Notes: generated from the sequence alone by a model not told the origin. Positions 42,972-54,980 are shown, counted from the stretch's first letter. The stretch: 64,000 nt of DNA from Coffea arabica (GCF_036785885.1 NC_092323.1:13834501-13898500); one strand, 5' to 3'. Translations and numbers: made by a program.

Positions 42972-43751
42972 GTAATAGTGCTGGATAGTGCTGGATAGCG
43001 GCAACTAGTAGCTAAGATAGTGCTGGATGTTGAGTGATAACTATGTATGACTATTGAACATGGTTTGGTACTTATTTCTCATGTTTAATTTCAATAGAGT
43101 TTTGCTTTGAATATGAAAAATCCCAACCTTGAAACCAAACAACAGCAAAATAACCAGCTATGACCGCAACTAGATATCAACTATGTCATACTCACCCAAA
43201 AAAAAATTTCTGCAGAGTTTTGCTTTCATTTTTAAGAATCCTAACTAGCAACTAAATACACAGTACGCTAAGGTTTTTTTAGATAACAAGCTTAGCAATA
43301 AAAAATTTCAGAACCTGCCAATGAGTATCATTCCAACCATTAACAAAAAAGGGAAATGTTCATATCAGTTGGACATGATCGTTAGATACCAAAATAATAG
43401 CACAATCCAGCAAACTAAATGTTCCAACTAATATGACTTAACTAGGGAACTAGGATACATGTTCCATAAGTAGGCTCACAAACAAGGTTTAGCCAAATAT
43501 TGTCAGCCAAAATACATAAGTAGGCTCAAAAAACTGCCTTCAGTCCCTATATTCTTCAACTAATATATTGATCAACTTTGGATGTGACCTACTGCAGATA
43601 CTTGGTCTTTATCATAACCAGCTAGATGGTCTTCAGTTCTGGGTTCATTCTCCTCGTCTAGTTCATCTATGAGCCTGTGTGCCTGCATAAACATGCAAGT
43701 ATAAGTGTGCTGTTATAAAGAAAATATGCAAAGTAGAAACAATTAACAATC
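42972..43751. other. convergent 3' intergenic region of the MULE
   Basis: Holds the 3' ends and presumably the terminators of both MULE genes. At 42921-43045 the word AGTGCTGGAT with GCGGCAACTA is repeated several times, a small local duplication spanning the GRF stop codon. Confidence 0.6.
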
Positions 43752-46700
43752 TCATAAACCAACCCTCTGTTTTACTCTGCGTTTTTTCCCAACTGACTCA
43801 ACATATGGGCCATAAGCATCCATAGATGCCTTCCGTATTCTCCAAGATTGTGCTTGATATGTAGGACATGTTTTCCTGTTATGTCCTGGAGCTCTACAAA
43901 TTCTGCATTTTACAGTCTTTGTCTTTTGTTCAAGAATTTCACTAGGAGCTGAAGATGTCAACTCTATTGTTTCAGCTGGTTCTTGATCTTCAGTTCGTGC
44001 ACAGGGAGCTACAAGGGAAAATAATAATCATCAGTGGCTATATAGATACAATTAACATGCGAGTTGTAATTTGATTATGGAGTAACTATGTCCTGCACCT
44101 CTAGTAGCTTGTTCTCCAGCAGGAAAGCCTTGCCAAGCATGATGTTGATTAGCCACAGTAGGACGTAACCCCTCTGTTTAGAGAAAACATTAGCAAAGAG
44201 ACTTAATATTACTCAAAATAATGTAGGTGTTTGGTAGGAATAACAAACCAGCTATTGAAGTATTTATCTCATTTGCACATCTTTGCTTGTTGTTGTGAAT
44301 TTTTGGGCACGTTCTTCTATTGTGACCCAACTCTTGACAATTTCTGCACCTATTACTGTTGACAGATGGCCCTCTACTGCTACCATGTGTAGTTAACTGC
44401 TCCGGTGGTATAAGTCGGGGGCATTTTCTTTTAGTGTGTCCTTTTTCATGGCAGTTTGAGCAACTCAGTGGACATACTCCTGCTTTTGACAGCTTTGTAA
44501 CTCCATTACTGCATTTTCGAGGTTCATCCGGTTCCCTTCGCCTTGCTTTCTTAGGCCTTCCAGGAAGTCTCACTTTGTTAGGTGGCAGTACAGGTTCCTT
44601 GGTCGAGCATTTCCACGCATTTGGACCACTTATTGGAGCAATAGCAGGTTCATATGCAGCCAAATACGCCTCCCTTGAATAACACTTGTGCACATAGTCC
44701 TCTGGTTTGCCTCCGGCAAGTGAAATGCATGCAATTGCATGGCAACAAGGCAAGCCTATGAGCTCCCACTTTCTACAAGTACATGTACACTTGTCTAGGT
44801 CTACCACATAGGTTCCCCCATAGATGTGTTGGACTTCAAATCTTTTGTCATCTGACTGTCGAGCAATATTGGCAGCACACTCAATTTTTGCCTTTTCCAA
44901 CTTGTTCTGAATTTTTGGGCAAATGTCATCAGTCCGTTTCTTCATCCATTCTCTTTTTGTCCTTAATCTCTCCATGAGATAAACTCTAATGTTCTCAAGC
45001 ATACCAAGAATTGGCTTTTCTCTGGCCTCTAAGATGACTGAGTTGAAACTCTCACATAAGTTATTCAATAGAATATCACACTTTGCTGCTTCTCTAAAGT
45101 GTGATCTTGACCAGTGTTTTGGATTAGTGTTGTCTAGCAGCCACCTGTGAGCATTGCCATCATACTCTCTTAAAATTTCCATTTCAGATTCAAATCTCCT
45201 CATATAGGATGATCGTGCACACGCCCAAAATCTATTCTTAATGGATTGTCCAGGGTGCAACTTCTTCATGTTGTTGTGTAGGTGCCGTACACAATGTCTA
45301 TGCTCTACTCCTGGAACCACTTCTTCAATAGCAGATCCTAAACCCTGCAAGTGTAGACCAATAAGCAAAAGACGATTCATTGACACAAAAAAAAATCCAG
45401 CAAGCATAAGCAGTACAATATTACCTTTTGCCTATCACTGATGATAGTCCAGCTATTCTGTTCAGAAATTGACAAATCATACTTCAAGAATTCTATGAAC
45501 CACTTCCAAGAATTTTTATTTTCGACCTCCACCACGGCATAAGCAACAGGGTAAATGCAGTCATTTGCATCAATACCGACTGCTGTTAACAACATTCCGG
45601 GGTGTGGACCCCTCAGGTGACAACCATCCACCCCAATCACACGTCTACAACCAGCTTTGAACCCTCTTTTCAATGCTTCAAAGCATATATACAATCTTAA
45701 AAATCTCTCCTTACCACTGCTTTCGTCAAGTATGGTCTCCATATGCACTGTTGTCCCTGGATTACACATAAGCAGTTCATCACAATAGTCCCACAGCTTT
45801 CTGTATTGATTTTTGTAACTACCATGAATCAACAACTTGGCCTTCATGAAAGTCTTGCTTGCCTGGTGCTTAGTGATGTTGACATTGAGTTCAAGGTGAA
45901 CTTTTTCCATGAATTGTGCAACTGTCACCTTCTTATTCAGCCTAAGGAATTCCATGTAATGTCTACTTAAGAAACCAGAATTGGCCCGTTTGTGATAAAA
46001 TGTCCTACCACAATGACAAGATGGTCCCATGGTTCGTATGACAAATGCATCACTGTTAGGCTCTTTAGAAGCATAAATGAACCAACTGCAATTTGCAGCC
46101 TTGCAATTAGCCCTCATTCTTCTAGTATCATTCTTTTTCCATTGAAAAATTTTTCCCCATTTCACACCATAGTAATCAACTGCTCTCTTGAAGATTTGTT
46201 TATCATCGAATAACAACCCAACATAGAATTTTGGTTCTGCCATGTCAATTTCAGGCCTAAACCTGATATATCTTGGCTTCCTCATTCTTAAACTGTCATC
46301 ATCCGAGGACTCACAGCTGCTATTTAGATCCTCAGTGTTCATTGTGGCTGATTCTTCACACACTAAAATGGGATCTCCACCATATAGATTCCAGTCATCC
46401 TTAGGAGCCCCTTTTTTGCAACTTTCTTGTTTGCATGCTGCTGTTTTTCCTAGTGCATCAACAGTTGGTTTTGTGGCATTATTTTGACTACCATTTGTCT
46501 CTCCATCAGCAAGTGTTTCTCCTCTTTTCTGATCAGCCCCATTTTTGTTACTTTCTTGTTTGCATGCTGCTGTTTTTCCTAGTGCATCAACACTTGGTTT
46601 TGTGGCATTATTTTTACTACCTTGAGTCTCTCCACCAGCAAGTGTTTCTCCTATTTTCAAATCAGTTTTTACCTCTTTTTCAGTACTAGCAACAGCTTTC

Positions 46701-47783
46701 TGGAAAATCACATCATCTTCATCTTTGCTAAAGTCATAATCACTATCATGAAAACTTTCAGCATCAGTAGACTCTAATTCTTCATCATCATCAACAATAC
46801 ACTCACCTTCCTCCTCAATAACTTCAACTGGCACTGTAGTATCTTCAAAGGTAGTGCAGTCATCGAAGGTTATGTCAACATAACAACAATCCTCTTTTGA
46901 CACACTAGACTCAGCCGCACCAACATTATACCTGTCTAATTTACTCTCCAACAACCTAATATGAAATTCTTGTACCAAATATAGTTCAACATCACCAATT
47001 TGGCTCCCTATGGCAGCCATATCTGCAACATCATCTTCACTGTCTATTTTGCAAAGTTTAAATTTGTTCTCTCTGCCAACTACTCTATAATACATTTTTA
47101 CATTGCCTTCATATCTAAGCAAAATACAGAATGCAGAGAGACTTTTCAAATTCAATCCATTTGTAAGAACACCCTCAAAAGATTCCACACTACCTCCGAC
47201 ATACTTTTCTTCTGGTGGTCCAAAATATACCCCACCATGAAATATTTTCAGCGTAAAATAATCCAATCTGTGTCCTGTTTCTTTTTTTTTTCACATAAAG
47301 ACAAAAAAAATTTTATTAATTATTTTTCACGTGCTCAACCTTTATTTTGTCCCTATTTCCAGTACCATAGAAGCAACAATATAATGTATTTTTGCCAACA
47401 AAGGGACCACATAAGTTAAAGAAAATAAAAAAAAAAGCAACATTCCAACAAAGTGTGAACTGCCGAAGTAAAGAAATGTACCACCTGAGCTAACAAAGGG
47501 ACCACATGAGCTAAAGAAAAGTAAAGTACTATGAAAGCAACAATGTAGTGCAGTTTTGTCAACAAAGGGACCACACGAGTTAAAGAAAAATCGAAAAAGC
47601 AACATCAATCCACATTCCTGACCCCAGACATCAATCCCATATTCATCACAATAGATTCACAATAAGTTTCGACTTACCAGACTTTCCCACTACCATTTCG
47701 GGGGATTTAGCTCCAGCACTCTTAGGTGGTCCCAATTGTTCCTTCTTTACCGTTTTGCCTTTGTCGAAGTCGCTTTTCATCAT
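43752..47783 (-). CDS. MuDR/MULE transposase with SWIM finger and three CCHC knuckles
   Basis: Five exons on the minus strand: 47783-47678, 47274-45425, 45344-44249, 44173-44099, 44008-43752; 1127 residues. Order: a short basic start, a PB1-like block (LDYFTLKIFHGGVYFGPPE), an acidic low-complexity region with a 43-residue direct duplication, and the MuDR N-terminal domain (FYVGLLFDDKQIFKRAVDYY, CKAANCSWFIYA). The DDE core follows, with aspartates in VIGVDGCHLRG and IISDRQK, then a SWIM finger CTCRKWELIGLPCCH. Last are CCHC knuckles CSNCHEKGHTKRKC, CRNCQELGHNRRTC and CRICRAPGHNRKTC. It cuts and joins the element at its ends. The first exon and its ATG lie 59 bp inside the right terminal repeat; acceptor AACAG at 47275 is required by phase. 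No stop or frameshift seen. The catalytic glutamate was not assigned. Confidence 0.93.
46408..46665 (-). repeat. 129-bp in-frame duplication in the MULE transposase
   Basis: The same 43-codon unit (GETLAGGETQGSKNNATKPS then VDALGKTAACKQES) occurs twice with few changes, at a period of 129 bp, so the frame is kept. Located in the low-complexity linker between the PB1-like and MuDR domains. Confidence 0.88.
47352..47606. repeat. repeated AACAAAGGGACCACA block in transposase intron 1
   Basis: The word AACAAAGGGACCACA followed by AGTTAAAGAAAA occurs at about 47398, 47494 and 47562. The first and last belong to copies of about 85 bp beginning AGTACCATAGAAGCAACAA / AGTACTATGAAAGCAACAA; the middle one is partial. 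They lie between the first and second exons of the transposase, next to the right terminal repeat, where MULE subterminal transposase-binding repeats are expected. Confidence 0.65.
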
Positions 47784-47841
47784 CAGATTCAGCTGCACTG
47801 ATGCAGATTTCAGTTGGCAGCAAAATGCCCTAAATCGGTTT

Positions 47842-48121
47842 CACACACACTCTCGCACGAAGCTTTCCTAATTTTGGACAGTGTTGGACGCAAATCAATT
47901 TTGTATCCAAGCATTAAAATCATCTTGGCATGAAGTGCCCAAAATGCCCCTGAATGGACTGCCGTCTACTTCAATAAGAGACAACTTTGGAGCGGCGCTG
48001 CGACGGAGGTCTTAAATTGGCGTATGTATTTTACTTTGAGGACTAATTTAGTAGTTAAAAATTTTTAGGGATCAAATTGGCGTTAGTGAAAATGTTTAGG
48101 GACTAAATTGGCGATTTGCCC
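47842..48121 (-). repeat. MULE right terminal inverted repeat
   Basis: 280 bp, inverse of 41995-42274 with two visible differences. It must contain the transposase promoter and leader, since the first coding exon begins at 47783. Confidence 0.93.
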
Positions 48122-48131
48122 AATAAAATTA

Positions 48132-51100
48132 ATATAAATGCTCTTCTCCTTTTTTTTTTTTGTTAAAATTTATCAATAAATATTTAGCACATTTATTTAA
48201 ATACTTAATTTATCTTACTTATTTTTTGGTAAAAAAATTTATGAGTATAATTATTCTATACTCTGTTTTTTTGTATCTAAATTTGTATCTCTTACAAATA
48301 TTGAGATTAGGTATATTGGTCATTGACACGTAGAGTAATGCTTTTGGATGAAAAATGTGTAGATTTAATTGTTTACTTTTGATTCGCTGGAAAAATTGGG
48401 TGATGTTTTTGGATGAAAAAATGTGTAGATTTAATTGCTTACTTTTGATTCACTGAAAAACTAGATCATTATTCTGTTCATTACATGCAAATCTTACGTA
48501 TGCTAAAAACAGCCCAATTATATTACTATCTTTTTCATAAAGTGATAAGTTTTACCATTGTTAAGAACTTAAATTCCCAAAAATGACCAAATTGTTCTCC
48601 TGAAATATTTCCTAGTAAATTAGCAATCTTAAGCAATTGTGAAATTCTTTGTGAGATACAGGAATTTAGCCTGTAATTTGTTTTGATTATTTTCCACTTT
48701 TTTCGACTCTTCACCTTTATATATCACAGTACATTGGTTGGTAGTTGATATCAAAACTATTACGCATCCGAGCAGAAAGAAAACCACGACAAACATTAGA
48801 TGGCCGTCTTATAAAAGTCTAGCCCTGTCAAAGCAGTTCAACTCTTTACTACACCTACGTCTCCAGTATAGAAAGAAAGCACAAATTTCTACTTCCATTT
48901 TTTTTTTTTTTTGTTAAAGGTAAAGAACATATAACTTCCACTTAAAAAGGACAAATCAGCTGCCAATGCAGACTCAATAAACAAAGGAGATGAATTCCAA
49001 ATTGAACTTCCTACAGAACTGGGCTGCTTTGCTAACAACTGTGCTATTTTATTACAAGATCTACGTGACCAGGGCAGCTCCAAGTCCTCAGGACAGGCCG
49101 AGACCTTACATCACCCAACAATGCACCAACCGAAGATTAGTCCTCAAACTCATCTACTAGAGATTGAATGACCATTGCAGAGTCACCTTCGATTAGCACA
49201 TCCGTCCTTGATGCAGAGACAAGAGAGAGAGCTTCCTAGACGGCTCTTCTTGACTCAAAAATTGTGCCAGACTCCAGGCCTTGCAATTCAGCCACCAGGG
49301 CAGGCTGATTTTTGGCCAATTTTACAATCTTATAGCTGCTCCTGGCTACCCTTTTTCAAATAGAGTTAACATAGGAAGGGGGAAAAAATAAGAAAAGGAG
49401 CCCCACCCCTCCTCATAGCCATGAGAATATCATCTACTACTTCATAATTCATTTTATGGAAATCCTGTCACTGAGCTTTGTTTGGGCATCAAATAAACAC
49501 CACCAATAAGTGCCACAGTTCACTAATCACGAAAATGGTACACTGCGATAGGGCACTAACTAAAAAAAATTGTGTCTCTATCATTCTGGTAAAGTGAAGC
49601 ATTGTTTCACCTTTCACCTTCGCAAAATGCAAACTTGGATAGCTTCATATAGCCCTTTTGAACTCAGACTGAAGAAAAATTCAGTAACATGGACAACTTT
49701 TTAGCTGTCTAAAAGTAATTCTCCCTAGTAAAAGCACAAGTCCTACAGCAGAGAAACTTTCAACAAGTTTCAGTAAAGTTTCATTTGTTGAGACTTGAAA
49801 TTTCTGTAACCAGTGAATCCAAAAGCAACTAGTTATGATCAGTAAAAGTTAGACTATTCCTAGCAGTAAGTGGTTAGCTGCATTTACGTACAATTAAAAA
49901 GATGACCTATTGCCATCTTAGCCAGATCTTATGCTGTGATCTTTATAGTTGTAAGAGAGCCACATTTTTTCCCCCTGAAGAGTAAACAAGAACTTAATAG
50001 CACTAGAAGTTGTACATAGTGCCGAAAACTACACTTTCAGCAACCATTAGCAATCATCATTCACAAAATTCACTAAAACGTGAAAGAAGCTTAAAATTAC
50101 TGAAGCAGCAGTAACATCAACAAGACATGATATTGTACAAGAATGGGAACAACAGAATCTCCAGCTGGATGAAGTAATGTTGAACATGGGAGAAAAGTAA
50201 AAAACCTAAGCTTACAAGTAGTAGGCACTGAATCAATTTATTCTGAGAACGTTTGTCGACAAATAAAGGCCAATTTTTTGAACATACTAATTTTTTGAAC
50301 ATAAACGAAGACAAAGCCAACCACAAAGCCAGTTGATTAATTCATTTTGAAGCAGCTACAAGTTTAAAGAGGGGTATCAATATTATCGAAATTCTAATTC
50401 AGGAAATAACAATGTCAAACAAAAATTTGCAGATTAAAATTGTGTCCAATGAATGATCAACAAAGGGAAGAGCCAGAGAGAAAGTAGTCAAATGGAAAAT
50501 TATAAACATCATTAGTGCCCTGGCTTATAACTTTTCATTCAAGTGGAACATATATAGCCATTCAAGCTAATGCGATGTTCATGGCTCATATCGTGCCAAA
50601 GATTGATGGATAAAGAAACAGCCACCCTTGCTCCAATATCTCTTAGCAGAAATGATCAGACTCGTATAAGTACAATACAATCAGTGTACAACATAGTAAA
50701 GCACCAAAAAAAAGCACTCTCTAAGTGTTCTAAGTTTTCTGACAAAATACCAAGAGACTAGATAATTTCACATGCAGTGGTAATGCAGTAACTCTAAAGC
50801 CTTCTGGTAAATGCCAATTAATAAAGTCATCTGTTTAAAACAGGTCTGGAACCCTACCTTCCGAACTACATGAAACCCTACCTTCTGAACTACATGAATA
50901 ACTATGTTAATACTAACATAATCATGTAACACAAAACGCAATCTGCCATTAAAAGGAGCACAATAAAACAAATATTAAGTTCTGCTTCAACACATAAGCG
51001 ATTGATAACTCAACTCAAGCAACTTTCTAACTGTAGTTACAAAAGTTTCAAACAAAAAAGCCACTCAACAATCAACATTAAGCAACCAACAAGAGTCAAT

Positions 51101-51464
51101 GTCTCATTGATGCAAATATTCAGTCATACCATCACAATGCTCTATAAAAAAGGAAGTCATTTTTGCATTAGAAGATGAGCCATTATTAACCGAATTCAAT
51201 TGAGTAAACTTACAGTAGTTACAAATCTCGGAATGAACTACCATTTAAAAATGAGGATTACAGAAGAAAATTGAGAAACATCACAGGATCACAAGCTTTA
51301 CTGGCTATCTAAGAACTAGAAGAACTCTTGTAAACAAAGTAAAGCAACAAAATGTGGTTTCAAATCTATTGAAAGTCAGCTACTCAACAACAACAAAAAA
51401 CAAATTGAATATCTATTTCATCTCCAATGTTCAAAGTCAAAGACTTGACCATAAAAAATCTACC
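48132..51464. other. intergenic; former upstream region of PAT, plus TRAPPC12 3' side
   Basis: Before the MULE inserted, this sequence was continuous with 41994, so its left part is the displaced upstream region of PAT. It contains a LINE tail remnant at 48898-49375. At 50848-50903 the word CCCTACCTTC.GAACTACATGAA is duplicated in tandem. No intact gene seen. Confidence 0.5.
48898..49375 (-). pseudogene. decayed LINE 3' end (RNase H tail) with poly(A)
   Basis: On the plus strand a T run at 48899-48914 is the poly(A) of a minus-strand insertion. Upstream on the minus strand the frame reads SCNKIAQLLAKQ, the end of an RNase H domain (R..N..AH.LAK), then SPLFIESALAADLSF, a common LINE C-terminal form. 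The remainder is interrupted by stops. Left end (49375) approximate. Confidence 0.5.
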
Positions 51465-52622
51465 TCAAGTCCTAGTACATGATGAATCAAAGTCATCTGG
51501 TGCAACCCTAGCAATCCAATTACTAAGTGTCTTCTTAATATCAGCATGATTAACATAAGCCAACTCATACATACTACACAAATTCACCACGAGTGTCTCG
51601 TTCAATGCCACGGTAGGCACCCTCTCCAATGCATTCTCCAGAACCTTAATCGAATCAGACAAATCCCTCAAATACATCAAACAAAGAGCCTTATTGTTAA
51701 TCGCTACAGCATCCAATCCATCCCTCTCTATACACTCCTCATACTCCCTGACGGCGGAAACATAATCCTTCCCAACTAGATACATCAATGCCTTATTCCT
51801 ACTAACCAAGTTCCTCAATCCTACATCATCTTCTCCACTCCCCACCATCTTCTCCACTTCCCCAAACGTCCTCTTCGCCCCCTCCAAATCCCCATATTGC
51901 ATTTGCACATAACCCAACTTCGACAACATAACTGCATCAACCTCAAATCCCTTCTCATTAGCTAAACCCCTCATCAAATCCACACAAACCTTAAACTCTT
52001 TACCACTCAAATGATAACTAACTATAGTATTCACCACAAAAACCTCCCTTTTTCGCCACAAATCGCCCGAATTTCCATCCGCGCTACGCCTTCTCTCGCG
52101 AACGAAGTCAAGGAGGGTATAAAACAGATCAAGGGACTGCTGTTTATGCCCAATGGTGGATGGCAAATGGGCGTGAAGCCAACGAAGAGCAAAGGGTACC
52201 ATAGAACCCTGTTGATTCGGGTAATGGTGGGGGTAAGTTTCGTACTGGTATTGTGGGCTATTGAGAGGGTGATCGCCATCGTTTTCGTCGTCCTCCAGGT
52301 GGGACTGGAGCTCGTTATTGGCGTCGGTGAAACGGCGTAGTTTGACGAGGCTGAGGAGGTTGAAGGTGAGGTAGATGAGGTGCTCGTGGGGCTTTGTGAG
52401 GAGGGAAAGAGACCGGGCTCTGGCTATTTTGTCGATGATGGTCCGCCAGGAACCCCGGCAAGCGAGGTCTTGGAGAGATGTGAGGTCGTGGCAGAGGGAA
52501 TTGAGGGAGTTGTATGGGTTATTTAGTGGGTCGACGAGGTTTTGGGGTGGGGTGATCGGGGTTTGAGGATCTGGAGTTGATGGATCAGTGGCGGAGTCCG
52601 CGGCGGTGCTGGTGGTGGCCAT
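51465..52622 (-). CDS. TRAPPC12: TRAPPC12-like tetratricopeptide protein
   Basis: Intronless, 385 residues, ATG at 52622. TRAPPC12 (also TTC15) is a subunit of TRAPP III, a vesicle-tethering complex and guanine-exchange factor for Rab/Ypt1-type GTPases between ER, Golgi and autophagosomes. N-terminal 35 residues are threonine/proline-rich and disordered. Then LTSLQDLACRGSWRTIIDKI and PHEHLIYLTFNLLSLVKLRR are typical of the family. TPR-like helical pairs follow: FVVNTIVSYHLSGKEFKVC, LSKLGYVQMQYGDLEGAKRTF, NKALMYLVGKDYVSAVREYE, INNKALCLMYLRDLSDSIKV, and NLCSMYELA near the end. The plant form is shorter than the animal one (about 735 residues), which has an extra N-terminal half. No defects seen. 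Confidence 0.87.
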   Translation of the reverse strand: MATTSTAADSATDPSTPDPQTPITPPQNLVDPLNNPYNSLNSLCHDLTSLQDLACRGSWRTIIDKIARARSLSLLTKPHEHLIYLTFNLLSLVKLRRFTDANNELQSHLEDDENDGDHPLNSPQYQYETYPHHYPNQQGSMVPFALRWLHAHLPSTIGHKQQSLDLFYTLLDFVRERRRSADGNSGDLWRKREVFVVNTIVSYHLSGKEFKVCVDLMRGLANEKGFEVDAVMLSKLGYVQMQYGDLEGAKRTFGEVEKMVGSGEDDVGLRNLVSRNKALMYLVGKDYVSAVREYEECIERDGLDAVAINNKALCLMYLRDLSDSIKVLENALERVPTVALNETLVVNLCSMYELAYVNHADIKKTLSNWIARVAPDDFDSSCTRT

Positions 52623-52954
52623 GGTGGAGGATTGAAACGATCGCCGGAGAGTAGTTGCAGATTCCCGAGGAATGGATAATTGAAAATTGGGTCAATTTGT
52701 TTGATGTTTTAGATCTCGCTGGTGGATCGGTGAAAAAGTTTTGGGTGAAGCCCGGAAAAGGATTTTGGGCTGAAATCTTGGGTGATGTAGGTTAAGGTTG
52801 GCCTTATGAATTGGAATTTAAGAAAAATTATGTACAGGTCAAAATGCAGTCTCAATTTTTCTTTCTCATTATCATTTTGGTTTTATCATTCCTACTCTAC
52901 AACAGACATGGTTAATAAGTACGCTTTCTTGCAATTGTTGTAGGTTTAAGGCAA

Positions 52955-53611
52955 TGTTGTTAAACTCAGACCAGACAGCAACTCGGCTAAACTATTGGAT
53001 CAGGGGTCAACTGATCGGATCGATCAGATTGTTTTAAAAAATTCACTGATGTCAGCCTAATGTCGTAATTATTTTATATTTTTATAAGTTTTAAAAATAT
53101 CTAAATTAAGTTCTTTGTTATATTAGACCAATCATACAAGATGTTCCAAAAATATTAGACTTGCAATCAAATATACACATAATAATTATATATAAAAATG
53201 TAAATTCATGGCTAAAATATGTCCATTCTCCAAAATTACTTGAAAAACTAAATTAAAACGATTTAATGTAAGTTGGAATTACTGATACTGCATTGATAAG
53301 ATGATACAGATGAAAACATTTTAATTTAGAAATCATTCAGTAAAGTAAGTGATTTTAGTATTTACACTAAATGAATGGCGTTTTCTTATTCCTATTAATA
53401 AATGAAAGTATTACAATTTAGGTAACTCAAATTATGTTTGGAAAAAAAAAAGAAAGAAAAGTTTGAGAATCAAGTAACTGATTTAGCTGATTTTTGACAA
53501 TTTTTGACAATTTTTTACTAAAACATTTTTGTGTTACAAACCAACTCGAAAAGAAGGCTGGTTCACGGTCGGGATGGCTGAACCGACTGGTCCGAACCGG
53601 ATCTAACAACA
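52955..53611. mobile_element. foldback element with TGTTGTTA ends
   Basis: Left end TGTTGTTAAACTCAGACC and right end, inverted, TGTTGTTAGATCCGGTTC. Right part holds GACCAGTCGGTTCAGCC on the minus strand, matching CAGACCAGACAGCAACTCGG on the left. About 657 bp, non-coding, AT-rich centre. Ends of this kind belong to a widespread plant hAT-type foldback group; no exact target duplication visible. Confidence 0.55.
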
Positions 53612-54980
53612 CTAGTTTAATGTGTAACTTTAGTATTGTTTAATAGATTTGAAAGTAATTTTATCGACTTGGGGCTTCTCTTACAAACGGAAGTGCCATC
53701 CGGGCGAAGGAAATACTGCAACACGAAAATTCCCTGCGACATTACATATACACAAGAAATCAAGATTGTAAAGGAAATTTTCAAAAAGGAATTTTTCCAA
53801 GTATCTTTAAGCTAATTTCATCTTTATAAACCTCAAATCCATTCGCATCCTTGTGTCAGCTCAGTTGAAAAGACTTGAAAATTGTCCTATGATGTTTTTA
53901 TTTATCAACTTTTGTCGGTCGAAAAAGTCTTTTTCTCATTTTATTCCAAAAGTGATGAGGAGGATGAGAAAGGAAATAGTAACTTTATGTGACTTGAACT
54001 CGATGAAACATTTGTGCTACATTGGAACTTGAATAGAACAAGATTTTATCTACGTTGTTCAAATAAAGAGTACAGCTCCTGGTTCAATCTAGACCAGAAT
54101 TTATTTTCAAATTACCACATAAGTCTTTCATATATATAATTTTTTAAAGAAGAAATCAAGAGTTGTTCCACAGGTACTCCTACTTACTTGAGTCCACTCT
54201 TATAGTCTTAATCTAAACAATAACTATGGATAATTAAAAAAACCAACAATTTTATCATAAATCAACTTGATGTCTCATACTAATGCAAACAATCTCACAC
54301 TAAATTTTTTACTAAGATACCAGTAAAGGACTAGACCATTTGTAAGGCATTTGCTGATATTAAAATAATATTCAGCAGAAGTCTCTTTTCTTTTCTTTTT
54401 CCCTTTTTTTTAAGGAGAAGGAGTCTTGGAACTACTTTCCTGAATGAGGAAGACATGAAAGAAAATAACAACAGGTGTGTTTGGATATTCAAATTATTTC
54501 AAATATGATTTTGGTTGTATCATAAATATATTTTTTCAACTAATTCATATTATTTCAACTGTTTTTTCATTTCACATACATCACTTCATAAAAAATGTCA
54601 CAGTAATTATTCTAAATGATATTTCAAATAATATTTCAGGAATTTCCTTTTTACCAAAAATATCTTTTCTAGCTCCTAGTGGATAGTTATACTGGCTCGT
54701 TGTCTTTTTTCTTTGATGGAGTCGAGTCTGCTGAACACAAAATTAGAACTTGGCTTCATATAACATATAGGCTAATATTGCTGAAATAATAGGAGTACAT
54801 CTCATGGATCGATCATGTAGATTAGAAGTTATCTTTGAATGATCACGCCAGTCTGCCTCCATTTTCTAATTAAACACACAAACAATCTAGATTATAGGTT
54901 GTTTTTATTAAGAACAATCTCATACAAGATTATCTTCGTTTTAAGCAGTAGCCCAAATCTTTGAAATAATCAATTCATGC
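53612..54980. other. intergenic, includes a TGTTTGGAT-type MITE
   Basis: AT-rich. A MITE-like stretch starts at 54478 with TGTTTGGATATTC and runs to about 54640; its interior TTCACATACATCACTTCATAA matches the element at 6581-6740. Nothing else recognised. Confidence 0.45.
54478..54640. mobile_element. MITE with TGTTTGGAT end, second copy
   Basis: Shares the start TGTTTGGAT and the internal ACATACATCAC / CACAGTAA words with 6581-6740. Right end is approximate because the inverted CCAAACA terminus is not clear. Confidence 0.4.

Larger units (their letters stand above)
41995..48121. mobile_element. complete MuDR-like MULE with two convergent genes
   Basis: 6,127 bp. Terminal inverted repeats of 280 bp (41995-42274 and 47842-48121) begin GGGCAAATCG. 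The 10-bp target duplication AATAAAATTA is perfect at 41985-41994 and 48122-48131, in the Mutator size range. Inside are a transposase gene read leftward from the right end and a GRF zinc-finger membrane protein gene read rightward from the left end. Their 3' ends face each other across about 780 bp. Both genes appear uninterrupted and properly spliced in phase. With near-identical ends, intact transposase and intact flanks it looks recent and possibly still autonomous; activity is inference. Confidence 0.96.

Noticed and set aside
44359-44682. Long plus-strand frames across the MULE transposase (also 46242-46689, 47000-47419)
   Set aside because: Antisense shadows of the well-supported minus-strand transposase exons.
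51546-52566. Plus-strand frames over the TRAPPC12-like gene
   Set aside because: Complementary-strand shadows of an intronless 385-residue gene with clear family features.
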